Positions 7,973 to 17,478 of a stretch of DNA of 35,944 nt are shown here, piece by piece. Position numbers and translations under genes: made by a program. The first letter of the stretch is position 1. Each line of letters opens with the position of its first letter. The stretch is taken from NCBI GenBank assembly GCA_902799985.1, contig CADCCR010000002.1, positions 1 through 35,944 of the forward strand. The letters are read 5' to 3'. Source of the stretch: an uncultured Bacteroidales bacterium. Its GTDB lineage: Bacteria > Bacteroidota > Bacteroidia > Bacteroidales > Bacteroidaceae. Below the pieces are notes generated by a model. That model was not told the origin of the DNA and made no database searches. It saw only the letters and a program-made list of their open reading frames with translations.

Positions 7973-10900
7973 ATGAAAAAGAAACTCCTCTTCCTGTTGT
8001 GTGCAATGATGGCACATACAGGCGTCTTTGCTGACTTGCAGCAGGACTCAGCAGGCAACTACCTCATCGGTAATGCCAACGATCTACTCGAGTTCAGCCT
8101 TTTCGTAAGAAGCGGCAATACGTCGGCTAATGCCAAGCTGACGGCGGACATCGACATGACTGGCGTGAACGACTTAATCCCCATCGGCTTCTTTTCCGAC
8201 GAAGGCAACCACGTCGATTTGCCCTATCATGGTGTGTTCAACGGTGCAGGGCATGTCATTAAGAATCTGTCCATCACGATGGACGACAGCTACGAGGTTG
8301 GTCTGATAGGCCGCGGCGTAAACTGTACGGTCAAGAACCTGGGCATTGACGGAGCCAAGATGGTATCGGAGGCGAATGTCCGTACCGGTGTCATCGGAGG
8401 CGAACTGGCTAACTGCATCGTGGAGAACTGCTACGTGATTGGCGACATCGAAATCGTCACCGAACACGAGCAGCGAGGTGCCATCGCAGCAGAGGCACAC
8501 GGCACAACATCCTTCACCAACTGCTACACTACCTACGAGATGCTGACATCGAACATCGGCGGTGCCATGAACAACTGCTACGAAGGTGAAGAAGTGGAGT
8601 ACATGCAGCCTGGCGAGCTGTGCTTCCTGCTCAATGGCGACCAAAGCCACATCGTATGGTATCAGACCATCGGCCAAGATGCCTATCCCACGCAGGACCC
8701 GACGCATGCACAAGTCTATGCTCATGGTAAGTTGAACTGCGACGGAACCCCAGCGGGTGCAGTCGTATACAACAACGATGAGACAGGCAGCGCACAGATT
8801 CAGCACGACTTCGACGAGGACGGATACTGCTCCTATTGCGGAACAGACGAAGGAAAGATGTACCCCACCGAAGACGGTTGGTACGAGATAAGCACCTTTG
8901 CCCAGCTCCGCTACTTCCAGCGCATCGTCAATAGCGGCGCAACCGGCAGCAAGGGCCGACTGATGAACGACATCGATATGGAAAACAGATATTTTGAACC
9001 TATCGGCTACCACAATGACTCGGGTTCATCAACTGACTTCCGCGGAACATTCGACGGACAAGGACACACCCTCTTCAATCTCTACATAGATGTGACAGAC
9101 GGACAAGAAGCAGGCTTGTTCGGCCGCATCAGCGGCGGTGGCACAATCAAGAATTTCGGTGTCATCAATGCAGTCATCACCAACAGGGCAGGCATCCGTG
9201 CAGGTGTGCTTGCCGGCGAAATACATGCTTGCAACGTCAGCTATTGCTTCACTGGCGGCAGCATCGAAATCAACACAGACCACCAACAGAAAGGTGGCAT
9301 CTCGGGCGAAGCAGCAGCCTCCAACCTGAGCAACTGCTACACCACCTATGATGTGCTGACGAATGCGGCAGGCAGCGTCAATAACTGCTTCTGGGGAACA
9401 ATAGCCCAGGAGAATGCAGAAACCGGTGCACTGTGCTATATGCTGAATGGAAACAGCTTCTTCAACCCTGCTTGGTATCAGACATTGGAAGAAGACGAAT
9501 GTCCTGTGTTGGACAGCACTCATGGACTGGTCTATCCTACCGGCGAGGATTCTTATGCCTGTGCCGTGACCGACGAGGACTTCAACGAAATGGTGGATAA
9601 CGTCATCACAGCCGAAACAAAATCCTACAGGGCAAAGATAGCCACAAAGGAGCTGACAGAAAGCTATGTTGCCAGTCTGGCAGAGCTGGTGGGCACATCC
9701 TACGAGCAGTTCATCGAGAAATACAACGCGCTCTCCGAGCTTCGTGCGCAGATAGCCGAGTCGGAACAAGCCTATGCCAGCTACATAGAGAAGCTGAACC
9801 AAATCAAGGCCTACCTTGAGGAGAACCCCGGTCTGGTGGGCGTTGACATGGATATACTGAACACCTACCTTTTTGAAGAAAAAGCAGCAGACGAGACTTA
9901 TCCCAACGGCACATCGCTGAGCATCCTGAAAAGCCTCACGCTCAATGCCGAAGAAGTGCAGGAGGAGACAGCATTCGCCGGCAAGCTGCTCGACAATGCC
10001 ATCGAGCGCTGCTATCAGGCTGGCAGTGAAATATCCTCCCTTCTCGTCAATGCCGACTTCACCCAGCCAAATGCCCAAGGCTGGACTTATGCCATGGGAG
10101 CCTATGACGGAGGAGCATCAGCAGCTGGTGAGAAGAACGTCATCACCACCCAGAACCAGCAGATGGACATCTACCAGACGGTAAAAGACTTGCGTCCGGG
10201 CATCTATGAAGTGCGCATCAGCGGATATTCGGAAATCGAAGGAGCCGAGCCTACATGCGCCTACAACTATGGTGCCTTCATCTATGCCAATGGCAACTAC
10301 AACTACTACCACACACCATATACCGACTTGCTGACGGAGGAGGAGAAGGACACGAACCCCAGCTACTATGGCGAGCGCTATGACGCAGATGGCAACCTGA
10401 TGGGTTGGGGCCCCAACAGCTGGACCTCGCTCTGCTATGCTTTTGGCATGGGACACTTCGAGAATCGCATCCTGGTGAATGTGACGGAAGGCGAACTGAA
10501 GCTGGGTGTGATGAACCTGGGTACCTACAACAAAAACAACGATACGTTCCTGAGCAATACACGCCTCTTCTATCACGGCAGCATCGACCAGGCTGGCGAT
10601 GCACTTTCCTCGCAGCTGGAGAATATGGTGGAGATAGCGTCTCACATCCTTGCAGATTACTTCCCCGACAATAGCGACTACTATGCTGCTCCCAACTTCT
10701 CCGAAGCTCTCAGGGCTGAACTCAATGAAGAGGTGACTCAGGCTGCCCAGGTGACAGCAGGCCAGCAGACCTACGACCTGATATGCCGCATGAGCCAGAC
10801 ATTTATGGACATCTACAAGACGAAGGATGCTTACATCAGGATGATGGCTGTCAGCGAACTTGTTTACGATGCCGTTTGCAGCATCGGAACGTACGATGAT

Positions 10901-12715
10901 ATCGTGAACTTCGAGAACACTTATTATTCGCCCATCAATGATGCATTCCTGGAAGGTACCTTCTCGGCAGACGAGGCAAACAAGATAACCGGCGAACTGC
11001 TCCAGAGCAATTACTATCTTCAGACCTATGGCGAGGAACCGGAACTGGTGGAAGGCGAGTATGTGTGCTCCACTCCCTACCATCTGGTATGGATTTCGGA
11101 TCAGGTGAACAGCGGCAGGAACAGAGGCCTCCACTTCGCTTTGGCCAACGACATTGACATGAGCGAGATTGTCAACTTCAGTCCTATCGGCACATACATT
11201 GACGGTGGCAAGCAGAACACCTTCAACGGACAGTTCGACGGGCGCTGCCACGTTATTCGCAACCTGAATATTGTTGTTGGGGATGCCACCGAAACTGGCT
11301 TCTTCAGTCGTGCCATCAACAGCACCATCAAGAATGTGGGTATTATCAACGCGAATATCATCAACGAAGGCGGTGCACGCGCCGGTGTCCTGGGCGGCGA
11401 ACTGCATCTGTCGACTATCAGAAACTGCTTCACCGCAGGCGAACTGAATGTGGATACCAGCTACGAACAATGCACGGGCTTTGCCGGCGAAACGGCCAGC
11501 TCGAGTGTCATCAACTGCTACACCACGCACCAGCTGTTGACCAATCAGGGTAGCCTGGAGAACTGCTACTCCGCTGCCGATGGGTTGGATGCTGCCAGTG
11601 GCGAACTCTGCTACAACCTGAACGCTGGCTCGTTGACTCCTGTCTATTATCAGACGCTCGGAGAGGATGCGTTCCCCGTGCTCGACAACACGCATAGCAT
11701 GGTCTATCTGGTGGGCGAACAGGCTTGCGACGGCACGCCACTTGGCAACGTCTCGTACTCCAACGATGCTTCGGATTCCCATCGTCAGCCTCATGAGTAC
11801 GACAAGGATGGCTATTGCGTGAATTGTGGCGCAGACAAGGGAGAAAGCTATGCTGACGAAAAGGGTGTCTATCACCTGACCAACAATTATGGCCTCAGAT
11901 GGTTCTCGAACCTTGTTAACAGCGGTAAGACGCAGGCGATGGCTGTCCTGGACGTTGATGTCGATATGTCTGGCATCGCGATGCAACCCATCGGGCGCTA
12001 TTCCGACGACCATGAATTCGACGGGACCAACCGCACCTTCTTTGGCAGTTTCGACGGACAGGGACATGAAATCCGAAACCTCAACATCGTCATCGAGGAC
12101 CGTCAGGAGGGTGGCCTCTTCGGTCGTGCTGCCGGTAGCGCGCAGATAAAGAACTTCGGTCTGGTCAATCCCACGGTTGTCAACACGCACGCCAGGGGCT
12201 GCCGTCTGGGAGCTGTCTGTGGCGAGCTGAACGGGGCTACCATCAGCAACGTCTATATCGTGGGCAACATCACCTTGCAGACCAGCAATGTGCAGCTTTG
12301 CAGTTTTGCAGGCGAGGCAGCTCAGGGTAAGATTGTGAACTGCTATGCGCTGAGCGACCTGAGGCTGAGCAACCTGGGCGCACACACCAATTGCTATTCC
12401 GGTGACGAGGCAAGGGAAATGGCTCCGACAGGTGAACTCTGCTACAAACTCAACAACGGTGATACCGAGGCTCCCGTCTGGCGCCAGACTCTGAACGAGG
12501 ACAGCTATCCTGTGCTTCGCGAAGACCACAAGATTGTTTACCTGGAAGATGGCTCCTACACCAATGATAATGAGGATGCTATCGAAACGGTGGAACAGAC
12601 CGCAACGAGCATTAAGGGTATTTACACCATAACAGGCATGAAGGTTCTGGATGAGCCTCAGAACCTGAAGAAGGGCCTTTACATCATCGATGGCCGAAAG
12701 GTGCTTATTCGATAA
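7973..12715 (+). CDS. Giant secreted GLUG-repeat surface protein with carbohydrate-binding-like module
   Basis: The 1580-residue protein starts with a clear signal peptide (MKKKLLFLLCAMMAHTGVFA). Four related beta-rich modules carry PIG..., F.G.FDG.GH.I.NL.I and later ELCY.LN, YQTL.ED.YPVLD.TH signatures near residues 66, 341, 1067 and 1336. A Cys motif H(D/E)(F/Y)D.DGYC..CG stands between modules 1 and 2 (about 278) and again between 3 and 4 (about 1273), so the protein looks like a duplicated pair. The centre (about 530-1020) has helical segments around a module LLVNADF...IYQTV..L.PGIYEV that resembles the two in the GH115 protein. It ends in the tail YTITGMKVL...GLYIIDGRKVLIR. Likely surface adhesion or glycan binding; no catalytic motif is seen. 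GLUG assignment is by motif only. Confidence 0.75.
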   Translation: MKKKLLFLLCAMMAHTGVFADLQQDSAGNYLIGNANDLLEFSLFVRSGNTSANAKLTADIDMTGVNDLIPIGFFSDEGNHVDLPYHGVFNGAGHVIKNLSITMDDSYEVGLIGRGVNCTVKNLGIDGAKMVSEANVRTGVIGGELANCIVENCYVIGDIEIVTEHEQRGAIAAEAHGTTSFTNCYTTYEMLTSNIGGAMNNCYEGEEVEYMQPGELCFLLNGDQSHIVWYQTIGQDAYPTQDPTHAQVYAHGKLNCDGTPAGAVVYNNDETGSAQIQHDFDEDGYCSYCGTDEGKMYPTEDGWYEISTFAQLRYFQRIVNSGATGSKGRLMNDIDMENRYFEPIGYHNDSGSSTDFRGTFDGQGHTLFNLYIDVTDGQEAGLFGRISGGGTIKNFGVINAVITNRAGIRAGVLAGEIHACNVSYCFTGGSIEINTDHQQKGGISGEAAASNLSNCYTTYDVLTNAAGSVNNCFWGTIAQENAETGALCYMLNGNSFFNPAWYQTLEEDECPVLDSTHGLVYPTGEDSYACAVTDEDFNEMVDNVITAETKSYRAKIATKELTESYVASLAELVGTSYEQFIEKYNALSELRAQIAESEQAYASYIEKLNQIKAYLEENPGLVGVDMDILNTYLFEEKAADETYPNGTSLSILKSLTLNAEEVQEETAFAGKLLDNAIERCYQAGSEISSLLVNADFTQPNAQGWTYAMGAYDGGASAAGEKNVITTQNQQMDIYQTVKDLRPGIYEVRISGYSEIEGAEPTCAYNYGAFIYANGNYNYYHTPYTDLLTEEEKDTNPSYYGERYDADGNLMGWGPNSWTSLCYAFGMGHFENRILVNVTEGELKLGVMNLGTYNKNNDTFLSNTRLFYHGSIDQAGDALSSQLENMVEIASHILADYFPDNSDYYAAPNFSEALRAELNEEVTQAAQVTAGQQTYDLICRMSQTFMDIYKTKDAYIRMMAVSELVYDAVCSIGTYDDIVNFENTYYSPINDAFLEGTFSADEANKITGELLQSNYYLQTYGEEPELVEGEYVCSTPYHLVWISDQVNSGRNRGLHFALANDIDMSEIVNFSPIGTYIDGGKQNTFNGQFDGRCHVIRNLNIVVGDATETGFFSRAINSTIKNVGIINANIINEGGARAGVLGGELHLSTIRNCFTAGELNVDTSYEQCTGFAGETASSSVINCYTTHQLLTNQGSLENCYSAADGLDAASGELCYNLNAGSLTPVYYQTLGEDAFPVLDNTHSMVYLVGEQACDGTPLGNVSYSNDASDSHRQPHEYDKDGYCVNCGADKGESYADEKGVYHLTNNYGLRWFSNLVNSGKTQAMAVLDVDVDMSGIAMQPIGRYSDDHEFDGTNRTFFGSFDGQGHEIRNLNIVIEDRQEGGLFGRAAGSAQIKNFGLVNPTVVNTHARGCRLGAVCGELNGATISNVYIVGNITLQTSNVQLCSFAGEAAQGKIVNCYALSDLRLSNLGAHTNCYSGDEAREMAPTGELCYKLNNGDTEAPVWRQTLNEDSYPVLREDHKIVYLEDGSYTNDNEDAIETVEQTATSIKGIYTITGMKVLDEPQNLKKGLYIIDGRKVLIR

Positions 12716-12773
12716 AAATGAAAGAATGAAAGAATAAAAAGGTGAAAAGAATGATAAATGAAAGAATGAAAAT
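12716..12773. repeat. 8-bp ATGAAAGA-type tandem repeat leader
   Basis: About seven 8-bp units of RRATGAAA type fill the whole gap between the GLUG-repeat gene and the next gene. The start codon of the next gene is the ATG of the last unit. Similar tract at 14187-14236. Confidence 0.8.
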
Positions 12774-14183
12774 ATGAAAATAGGACTGATAGGAATAGGC
12801 CTGAAAACGTATTGGACTCAGTACGAGGGCCTATTCCCCAGGCTTTGCGCTTACTCCGACGAGATACATAGCCGGATGGTGGCGATGGGCGGAGAGGTGG
12901 TCAACGTCGGTTTCGTGGATTGTCCGGAACGGGCGATGCAAGCGGTGGAAGAGTTCAATCGCGAACGGATTGGATTGCTCTGTGTGTATGTCTCCACCTA
13001 CGCCCTTTCCTCCACGGTGCTGCCAGTGGCACAGGCAGCGCATTGCCCTGTGCTGCTGCTCAACGTGCAACCCTCCTCCGCCATCGACTACGGGCGCCTC
13101 AATGCGATGGGCGACAGGACGTTGATGACTGCCGAATGGCTGGCTAACTGTCAGGCTTGTGCCGTCCCGGAGCTGGCTTCTGTCCTTGCAAGGGCTGGCA
13201 TACAGTACGATATCCTGACGGGCCATTTGCACGATGAGCAGATGTGGAGAGAGCTGGAGGAGTGGACCAGGGCGGCTGCGGTGGTGGATGGCTTGAGGCA
13301 GAACCGTATGGGACTGCTTGGGCATTACTATTGCGGCATGCTCGATGTCTATTCCGACCTTACCCGTCTGTCCGCCACCTTTGGCACTCACTTCGAAATA
13401 GTGGAGATGTGCAAGCTGAAGGTCTTGCGAGACCAGGTGACGGCCCAGGATGTGGAGCAGAAGCTCGATGAGTTCCGACAGGCATTCTCCATCGACCCGC
13501 TCTGCCCGAAGGACGAGCTGAGGCATGCTGCCGCCACTGCCGTGGCCTTGGACCGTATGGTGGAGCAGTACCGGCTGGGCAGCGTGGCCTATTACTACGA
13601 GGGCACTCCCGCAAGCGACTACGAGAACATTATTACCACGTTGATTCCTGCCGGCACGTTGCTCACAGCGCGAGGCATCCCCATGGCCGGCGAGTGCGAG
13701 GTGAAGAACGCGCATGCCATGAAGATAATGTCGTTGCTGGGTGCAGGCGGAAACTTCTCTGAGCCGTATGCCATGGACTTCAACGACGATGTTGTGCTGT
13801 GGGGACACGATGGCCCAGGGCATTGGAAGATGGCGCAGGATGGGGTGCGGTTGGTGCCTCTGACTGTATTCCACGGCAAGCCCGGACGGGGCATCGGCAT
13901 ACAAATGAGTGTCCGCCAAGGACCAGCCACATTGCTCTCCGTCTGCGAAGGCAAGGACGGTGTCCATCTGCTCGTGGCCGAGGGCGAGAGCGTGGAGGGC
14001 GAGACGCTGCACATTGGCAACACCAATAGCCGCTACCGCTTCCCGCTGCATGTCAAGGAATTCATCGAGCGATGGAGCAAGGGCGGTCCCAGCCATCATT
14101 GTGCCATTGGCGTGGGGCACGTGGCTTCGCACATCGAGAAGGTGGCGGCCTTGCTCGGTATTCCTGTCATAAGGGTATGCTGA
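12774..14183 (+). CDS. L-fucose/L-arabinose isomerase-family protein
   Basis: A 469-residue cytoplasmic protein with no signal peptide or membrane segments. It opens with a Rossmann-like MKIGLIGIGLKTYW and has the layout of the L-arabinose/L-fucose isomerase superfamily: a central YYYEGTP stretch, then GIPMAGECEVKNAHAMKI and DFNDDVVLWGHDGPGH, which would hold metal-binding Glu/His residues in that family, and a final HHCAIGVGHV. Members interconvert aldoses and ketoses; which sugar is used here cannot be told. It lies between a surface protein and a GH106-like hydrolase, so it may process a sugar (fucose, rhamnose-type or arabinose) released by them. Both flanking gaps are filled with 8-bp repeats, and the start ATG is the last repeat unit. 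Confidence 0.75.
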   Translation: MKIGLIGIGLKTYWTQYEGLFPRLCAYSDEIHSRMVAMGGEVVNVGFVDCPERAMQAVEEFNRERIGLLCVYVSTYALSSTVLPVAQAAHCPVLLLNVQPSSAIDYGRLNAMGDRTLMTAEWLANCQACAVPELASVLARAGIQYDILTGHLHDEQMWRELEEWTRAAAVVDGLRQNRMGLLGHYYCGMLDVYSDLTRLSATFGTHFEIVEMCKLKVLRDQVTAQDVEQKLDEFRQAFSIDPLCPKDELRHAAATAVALDRMVEQYRLGSVAYYYEGTPASDYENIITTLIPAGTLLTARGIPMAGECEVKNAHAMKIMSLLGAGGNFSEPYAMDFNDDVVLWGHDGPGHWKMAQDGVRLVPLTVFHGKPGRGIGIQMSVRQGPATLLSVCEGKDGVHLLVAEGESVEGETLHIGNTNSRYRFPLHVKEFIERWSKGGPSHHCAIGVGHVASHIEKVAALLGIPVIRVC

Positions 14184-14186
14184 GAA

Positions 14187-14236
14187 GAATGAAAGAATGA
14201 AAAAATGAAAAAATGAAAGAATGAAAAGGTGAAAGA
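14187..14236. repeat. 8-bp ATGAAAGA-type tandem repeat leader
   Basis: Six units in register (GAATGAAA, AAATGAAA, AGGTGAAA) run into GAATGAAG, whose ATG is the start codon of the following gene at 14237. They are the same family as 3228-3258 and 12716-12773. Confidence 0.8.
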
Positions 14237-17200
14237 ATGAAGAAAGTATATTACGTGGCTGTTCTGATGGCTTGCTGTCTACAAATGTTTGGAGAAAAGC
14301 AGAAGTGCGAGATGCATCTTTCCCGGCTGCAAGGGCAGTTCCATAATCCATCGGCAGAGTTCCGCACGACTCCGCTCTGGGTATGGAACACCGATGTCAC
14401 CACGACCGACATCGACCGCATGCTGCTGGAACTGAAGGAGCAAGGCTTTGGCGGCGCATTGGTGCATCCTCGCCCCGGACTAGTGACGGAATACCTGTCG
14501 CCCGAATGGTTCAGCCTTTGGCGTTACGCTTTGCAGAAAGGCAAAGAACTGGGGTTGCTCACGGGCATCTACGACGAGAATTCCTATCCCAGCGGCTTTG
14601 CCGGAGGTCATGTCCCGAGTGAGATGCCCGAGTCGTACAACCAGGGGCAGTGTCTGCTGGGCGAACTATGCCATGTGGCTCCTCGGGCTGGCGATTGCTG
14701 TCTGTGTGTCCTCCGAAAGGGCGACGAGTTTGTGGATATCACCGACCGCCTTGCCGATTATCAAGGAAAGCAGGGCACCTTCTACGTTTACCGCTTGGGA
14801 TTCTACGGCAGCAGCAGCTGGACGGCAGGCTTCCCATATGTTGACCTGATGGCCAAGGGCGTGACAGAGAAGTTCATCGACGTTACCATGGGAGCCTACG
14901 AGCGAGCGCTTGGAAGTGAGCTGGGCAAGAGTGTCAAGCTGGTCTTCAGCGACGAGCCTAACATAGCCTCGCCAGATGGAAGGCACTGCCGCTGGACCCC
15001 CGACCTGTTCTCCACCTTCCAGCAGCTCTGGGGCTACGATCTGCGACCCTGCTGGCCTTTGCTGGGCGAGGAGGTGGGCCCCTGGCAGAAGGTGAGGCAC
15101 GACTACAACGCCACGCTCCTGCATCTCTTCATCGAGCGATGGAGCAAGCCTTGGCACGATTATGCCGAGCGCAAGAACATGCTCTGGACGGGGCACTACT
15201 GGGAACACAACTGGCCCGACCTCTCGCAGGGCCCCGACAATATGGCTATGTATGCATGGCATCAGATGCCGGGCATCGATATGCTCTTCAATCAGTACAA
15301 CGACGAGGCGTGCCAGGCTCAATTCGGCAACGTGAGAAGCGTGAAAGAGCTCGCCAGCGTGGCCAACCAGATGGGCTGCGTGCGGACACTAAGCGAGACC
15401 TATGGCGGAGGTGGATGGGACGAGACGTTCGCTGACTTTAAGCGACTGGGCGACTGGGAGTACGCCCTTGGCGTCAACTTCATGAACCAGCACCTCTGCC
15501 ACATGACCATCACCGGAGCCCGCAAGTACGACTATCCTCCTGTCTTTACCTCTGTCTCTCCCTGGTGGAAGGACTATGGGATTCTGAACGACTATTTTGC
15601 CCGCCTCTCGCTGCTGCTCAGCCAAGGGCAGCAACTTAATGACTGGCTGATACTGGAGCCCACGACAAGCCTGTGGCTGCACTATTCGCAGGTGGCCGGA
15701 GGCGAACCGCTCTGGCGCATCGCAAATGCCTTCCAGCAATTCGTGACACGTCTGGAGAAAGCCCAGGTGGAATACGATCTGGGATGCGAGGACATCATCA
15801 AGCGGCATGGGCGCGTGGAGAAGAACCGCTTCTGCATCGGCCAGCGCAGCTACTCCACCGTTGTGCTCCCGCCAGAGATGGTCAACCTGGAAGGTTCTAC
15901 CAAAGCACTCCTGAGCCGGTTCGTGGCTGGTGGCGGAAGGGTGATTGCGATGTCGTGTCCGACGAAAGTGGACGGCACGGATGACAGTACCGTAAGCGAG
16001 ATGCTGCGCAGTGGCTCTCATGTGCTCATGCCAAAGGATGTAGCCGACGTCATCAGCCTCTCGGGCAGCGAAGCACCCCTGAGCATCAAGTGCAGCGGCT
16101 CCCGCGACCTCTATCATCATCGCCGCATGTACAAGGACGCTGAACTGCTCTTCCTTGCCAACTGCTCGCTGACGGACGATGCTACCGTCGAGGTGACGTT
16201 GCCCGGCAGATATCTGTACGAGATGGATGCCTTTACCGGCGATATCAGACTTGTGAAGGAGGCTCCGGGGCAGCTCTCAACAGAGACACGCATCGCCCCT
16301 GCCGGCAGCTGCATCTATGTGGCTTCGGCACGTGCCATCTTCCCGCAAGCAGCGAAAGCCGAGGCTGCCAGCAAGCCCACCGGCACACTGATGCCTGCCG
16401 ACGCACTTCGCATCGCCCCCACGCACCCCAATGCCATGAACCTGGACTTCTGCCGCCTGACCATCGGAGGAAAGTCTTTGGGCACAATGTACACACAAAA
16501 GGCCAACGGCGCTTTGTGGCGGCACTTCGGGATGGCCGACCCGTGGGAAACGGCTGTACAGTTCAAGCGCGAGATGCTGGAACGCGACACGTTCCATGCC
16601 GAACCGATAGACATCATCTACCCCTTCTTTATCGGGAAAGGTACGAGCTTGAAGGGCATGAATGCCATCATCGAGCGCCCCGATGTGTTTCATGTCCTCG
16701 TCAATGGGAAGCCTGTCACGACCTATCGCCCGGACAGCCTGCTGGATGTACGGATGGGTGTCTTCTGCCTCGACGAATATGTGCACGAAGGAGCGAACGA
16801 CATCACCTTGCACCTCGACACGATGCGGATAATGGCCGAGGTGGCACCTGTCATCCTCACGGGCAACTTCTGCCTGTCCGATGCCCTCTACGGCTTCAGC
16901 CTGTCGCCTGAACGGCAGCTGGAACTGGGCAGCTGGAAGAAGCAAGGCCGGCAGATGTATGCATGGGGCGTGGACTATCGCCATCGCTTCGAGATAAGCA
17001 ACCTCGCGCACCACTATCGCGTAGAGCTGGGTGCATGGAACGGCACGGTGGCTGAAGTATGGGTGAACGGCACGAAGGCGGCCATCATCCTGACTCGTCA
17101 AACTCCCGACATTACAGCCCATCTGCACAAAGGCAGCAACGAGATTGCCGTCCGCGTCATCGGGTCGCTGAAGAACCTCTATGGCCCGCATTACGTGAAC

Positions 17201-17314
17201 AGCCGTGGCATCATGTCGCCTTGGATGTGGAATGGTGTGGAGACGGAGCGTCCTGGAGCCGACTACGACCTGCTCGATTACGGCATGCAGCAGGACTTCA
17301 AACTTATCTATTGA
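14237..17314 (+). CDS. Secreted GH106-like glycoside hydrolase with C-terminal sugar-binding domain
   Basis: A 1025-residue exported protein with a short signal peptide (MKKVYYVAVLMACCLQMFG). The catalytic region opens with TTPLWVWN, GFGGALVHPRPGL and YDENSYPSGFAGG, the pattern of GH106 alpha-L-rhamnosidases and relatives. FSDEP (about residue 236) and LSETYGGGGW (about 386) correspond to FDEP and SETYG in the gene at 5033 and are candidate catalytic acids. Near the C-terminus (about 915-990) a GH2-type jelly roll is visible (YRVELGAWNGTVAEVWVNG, then LHKGSNEIAVRV). Unlike the first GH106-like gene it lacks the GIYI-NGRK tail. The two are therefore distant paralogues, probably with different linkages. 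It is the last gene of the plus-strand carbohydrate block and ends at a strong terminator. Confidence 0.8.
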   Translation: MKKVYYVAVLMACCLQMFGEKQKCEMHLSRLQGQFHNPSAEFRTTPLWVWNTDVTTTDIDRMLLELKEQGFGGALVHPRPGLVTEYLSPEWFSLWRYALQKGKELGLLTGIYDENSYPSGFAGGHVPSEMPESYNQGQCLLGELCHVAPRAGDCCLCVLRKGDEFVDITDRLADYQGKQGTFYVYRLGFYGSSSWTAGFPYVDLMAKGVTEKFIDVTMGAYERALGSELGKSVKLVFSDEPNIASPDGRHCRWTPDLFSTFQQLWGYDLRPCWPLLGEEVGPWQKVRHDYNATLLHLFIERWSKPWHDYAERKNMLWTGHYWEHNWPDLSQGPDNMAMYAWHQMPGIDMLFNQYNDEACQAQFGNVRSVKELASVANQMGCVRTLSETYGGGGWDETFADFKRLGDWEYALGVNFMNQHLCHMTITGARKYDYPPVFTSVSPWWKDYGILNDYFARLSLLLSQGQQLNDWLILEPTTSLWLHYSQVAGGEPLWRIANAFQQFVTRLEKAQVEYDLGCEDIIKRHGRVEKNRFCIGQRSYSTVVLPPEMVNLEGSTKALLSRFVAGGGRVIAMSCPTKVDGTDDSTVSEMLRSGSHVLMPKDVADVISLSGSEAPLSIKCSGSRDLYHHRRMYKDAELLFLANCSLTDDATVEVTLPGRYLYEMDAFTGDIRLVKEAPGQLSTETRIAPAGSCIYVASARAIFPQAAKAEAASKPTGTLMPADALRIAPTHPNAMNLDFCRLTIGGKSLGTMYTQKANGALWRHFGMADPWETAVQFKREMLERDTFHAEPIDIIYPFFIGKGTSLKGMNAIIERPDVFHVLVNGKPVTTYRPDSLLDVRMGVFCLDEYVHEGANDITLHLDTMRIMAEVAPVILTGNFCLSDALYGFSLSPERQLELGSWKKQGRQMYAWGVDYRHRFEISNLAHHYRVELGAWNGTVAEVWVNGTKAAIILTRQTPDITAHLHKGSNEIAVRVIGSLKNLYGPHYVNSRGIMSPWMWNGVETERPGADYDLLDYGMQQDFKLIY

Positions 17315-17365
17315 GCTCGCCCTGCAAACATAAGCGTACGTCTGAATATTCCCGCTCTTATATTG

Positions 17366-17408
17366 TTGTCCGCTAAAGACGGCCCGCAGGCCAACCTTTA
17401 GCGGACAA
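17366..17408. terminator. Bidirectional terminator-like cruciform
   Basis: A perfect 13-bp inverted repeat TTGTCCGCTAAAG (17366-17378) and CTTTAGCGGACAA (17396-17408) encloses an inner GGCC-CGCA-GGCC hairpin (17381-17392). It lies between convergent genes, the GH106-like gene (plus) and the Lrp-type regulator (minus), so it probably stops both transcripts. There is no long U-run on either side. Confidence 0.75.
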
Positions 17409-17478
17409 TGTTATTAAATAAACGGGAGCATCTGAGTTCTTAATCCCTTGTTATGACGAAGAGTAAATAGTTGTTCGG

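Noticed and set aside
10118..12529. 803-codon open frame antisense to the GLUG-repeat gene
   Set aside because: The repeated modules on the sense strand create repeated antisense peptides; no independent start signals.
14061..15148. 21-bp identity (14061-14081 and 15128-15148) coding FIERWSK in two unrelated genes
   Set aside because: Single short match without flanking similarity; probably codon-usage coincidence.
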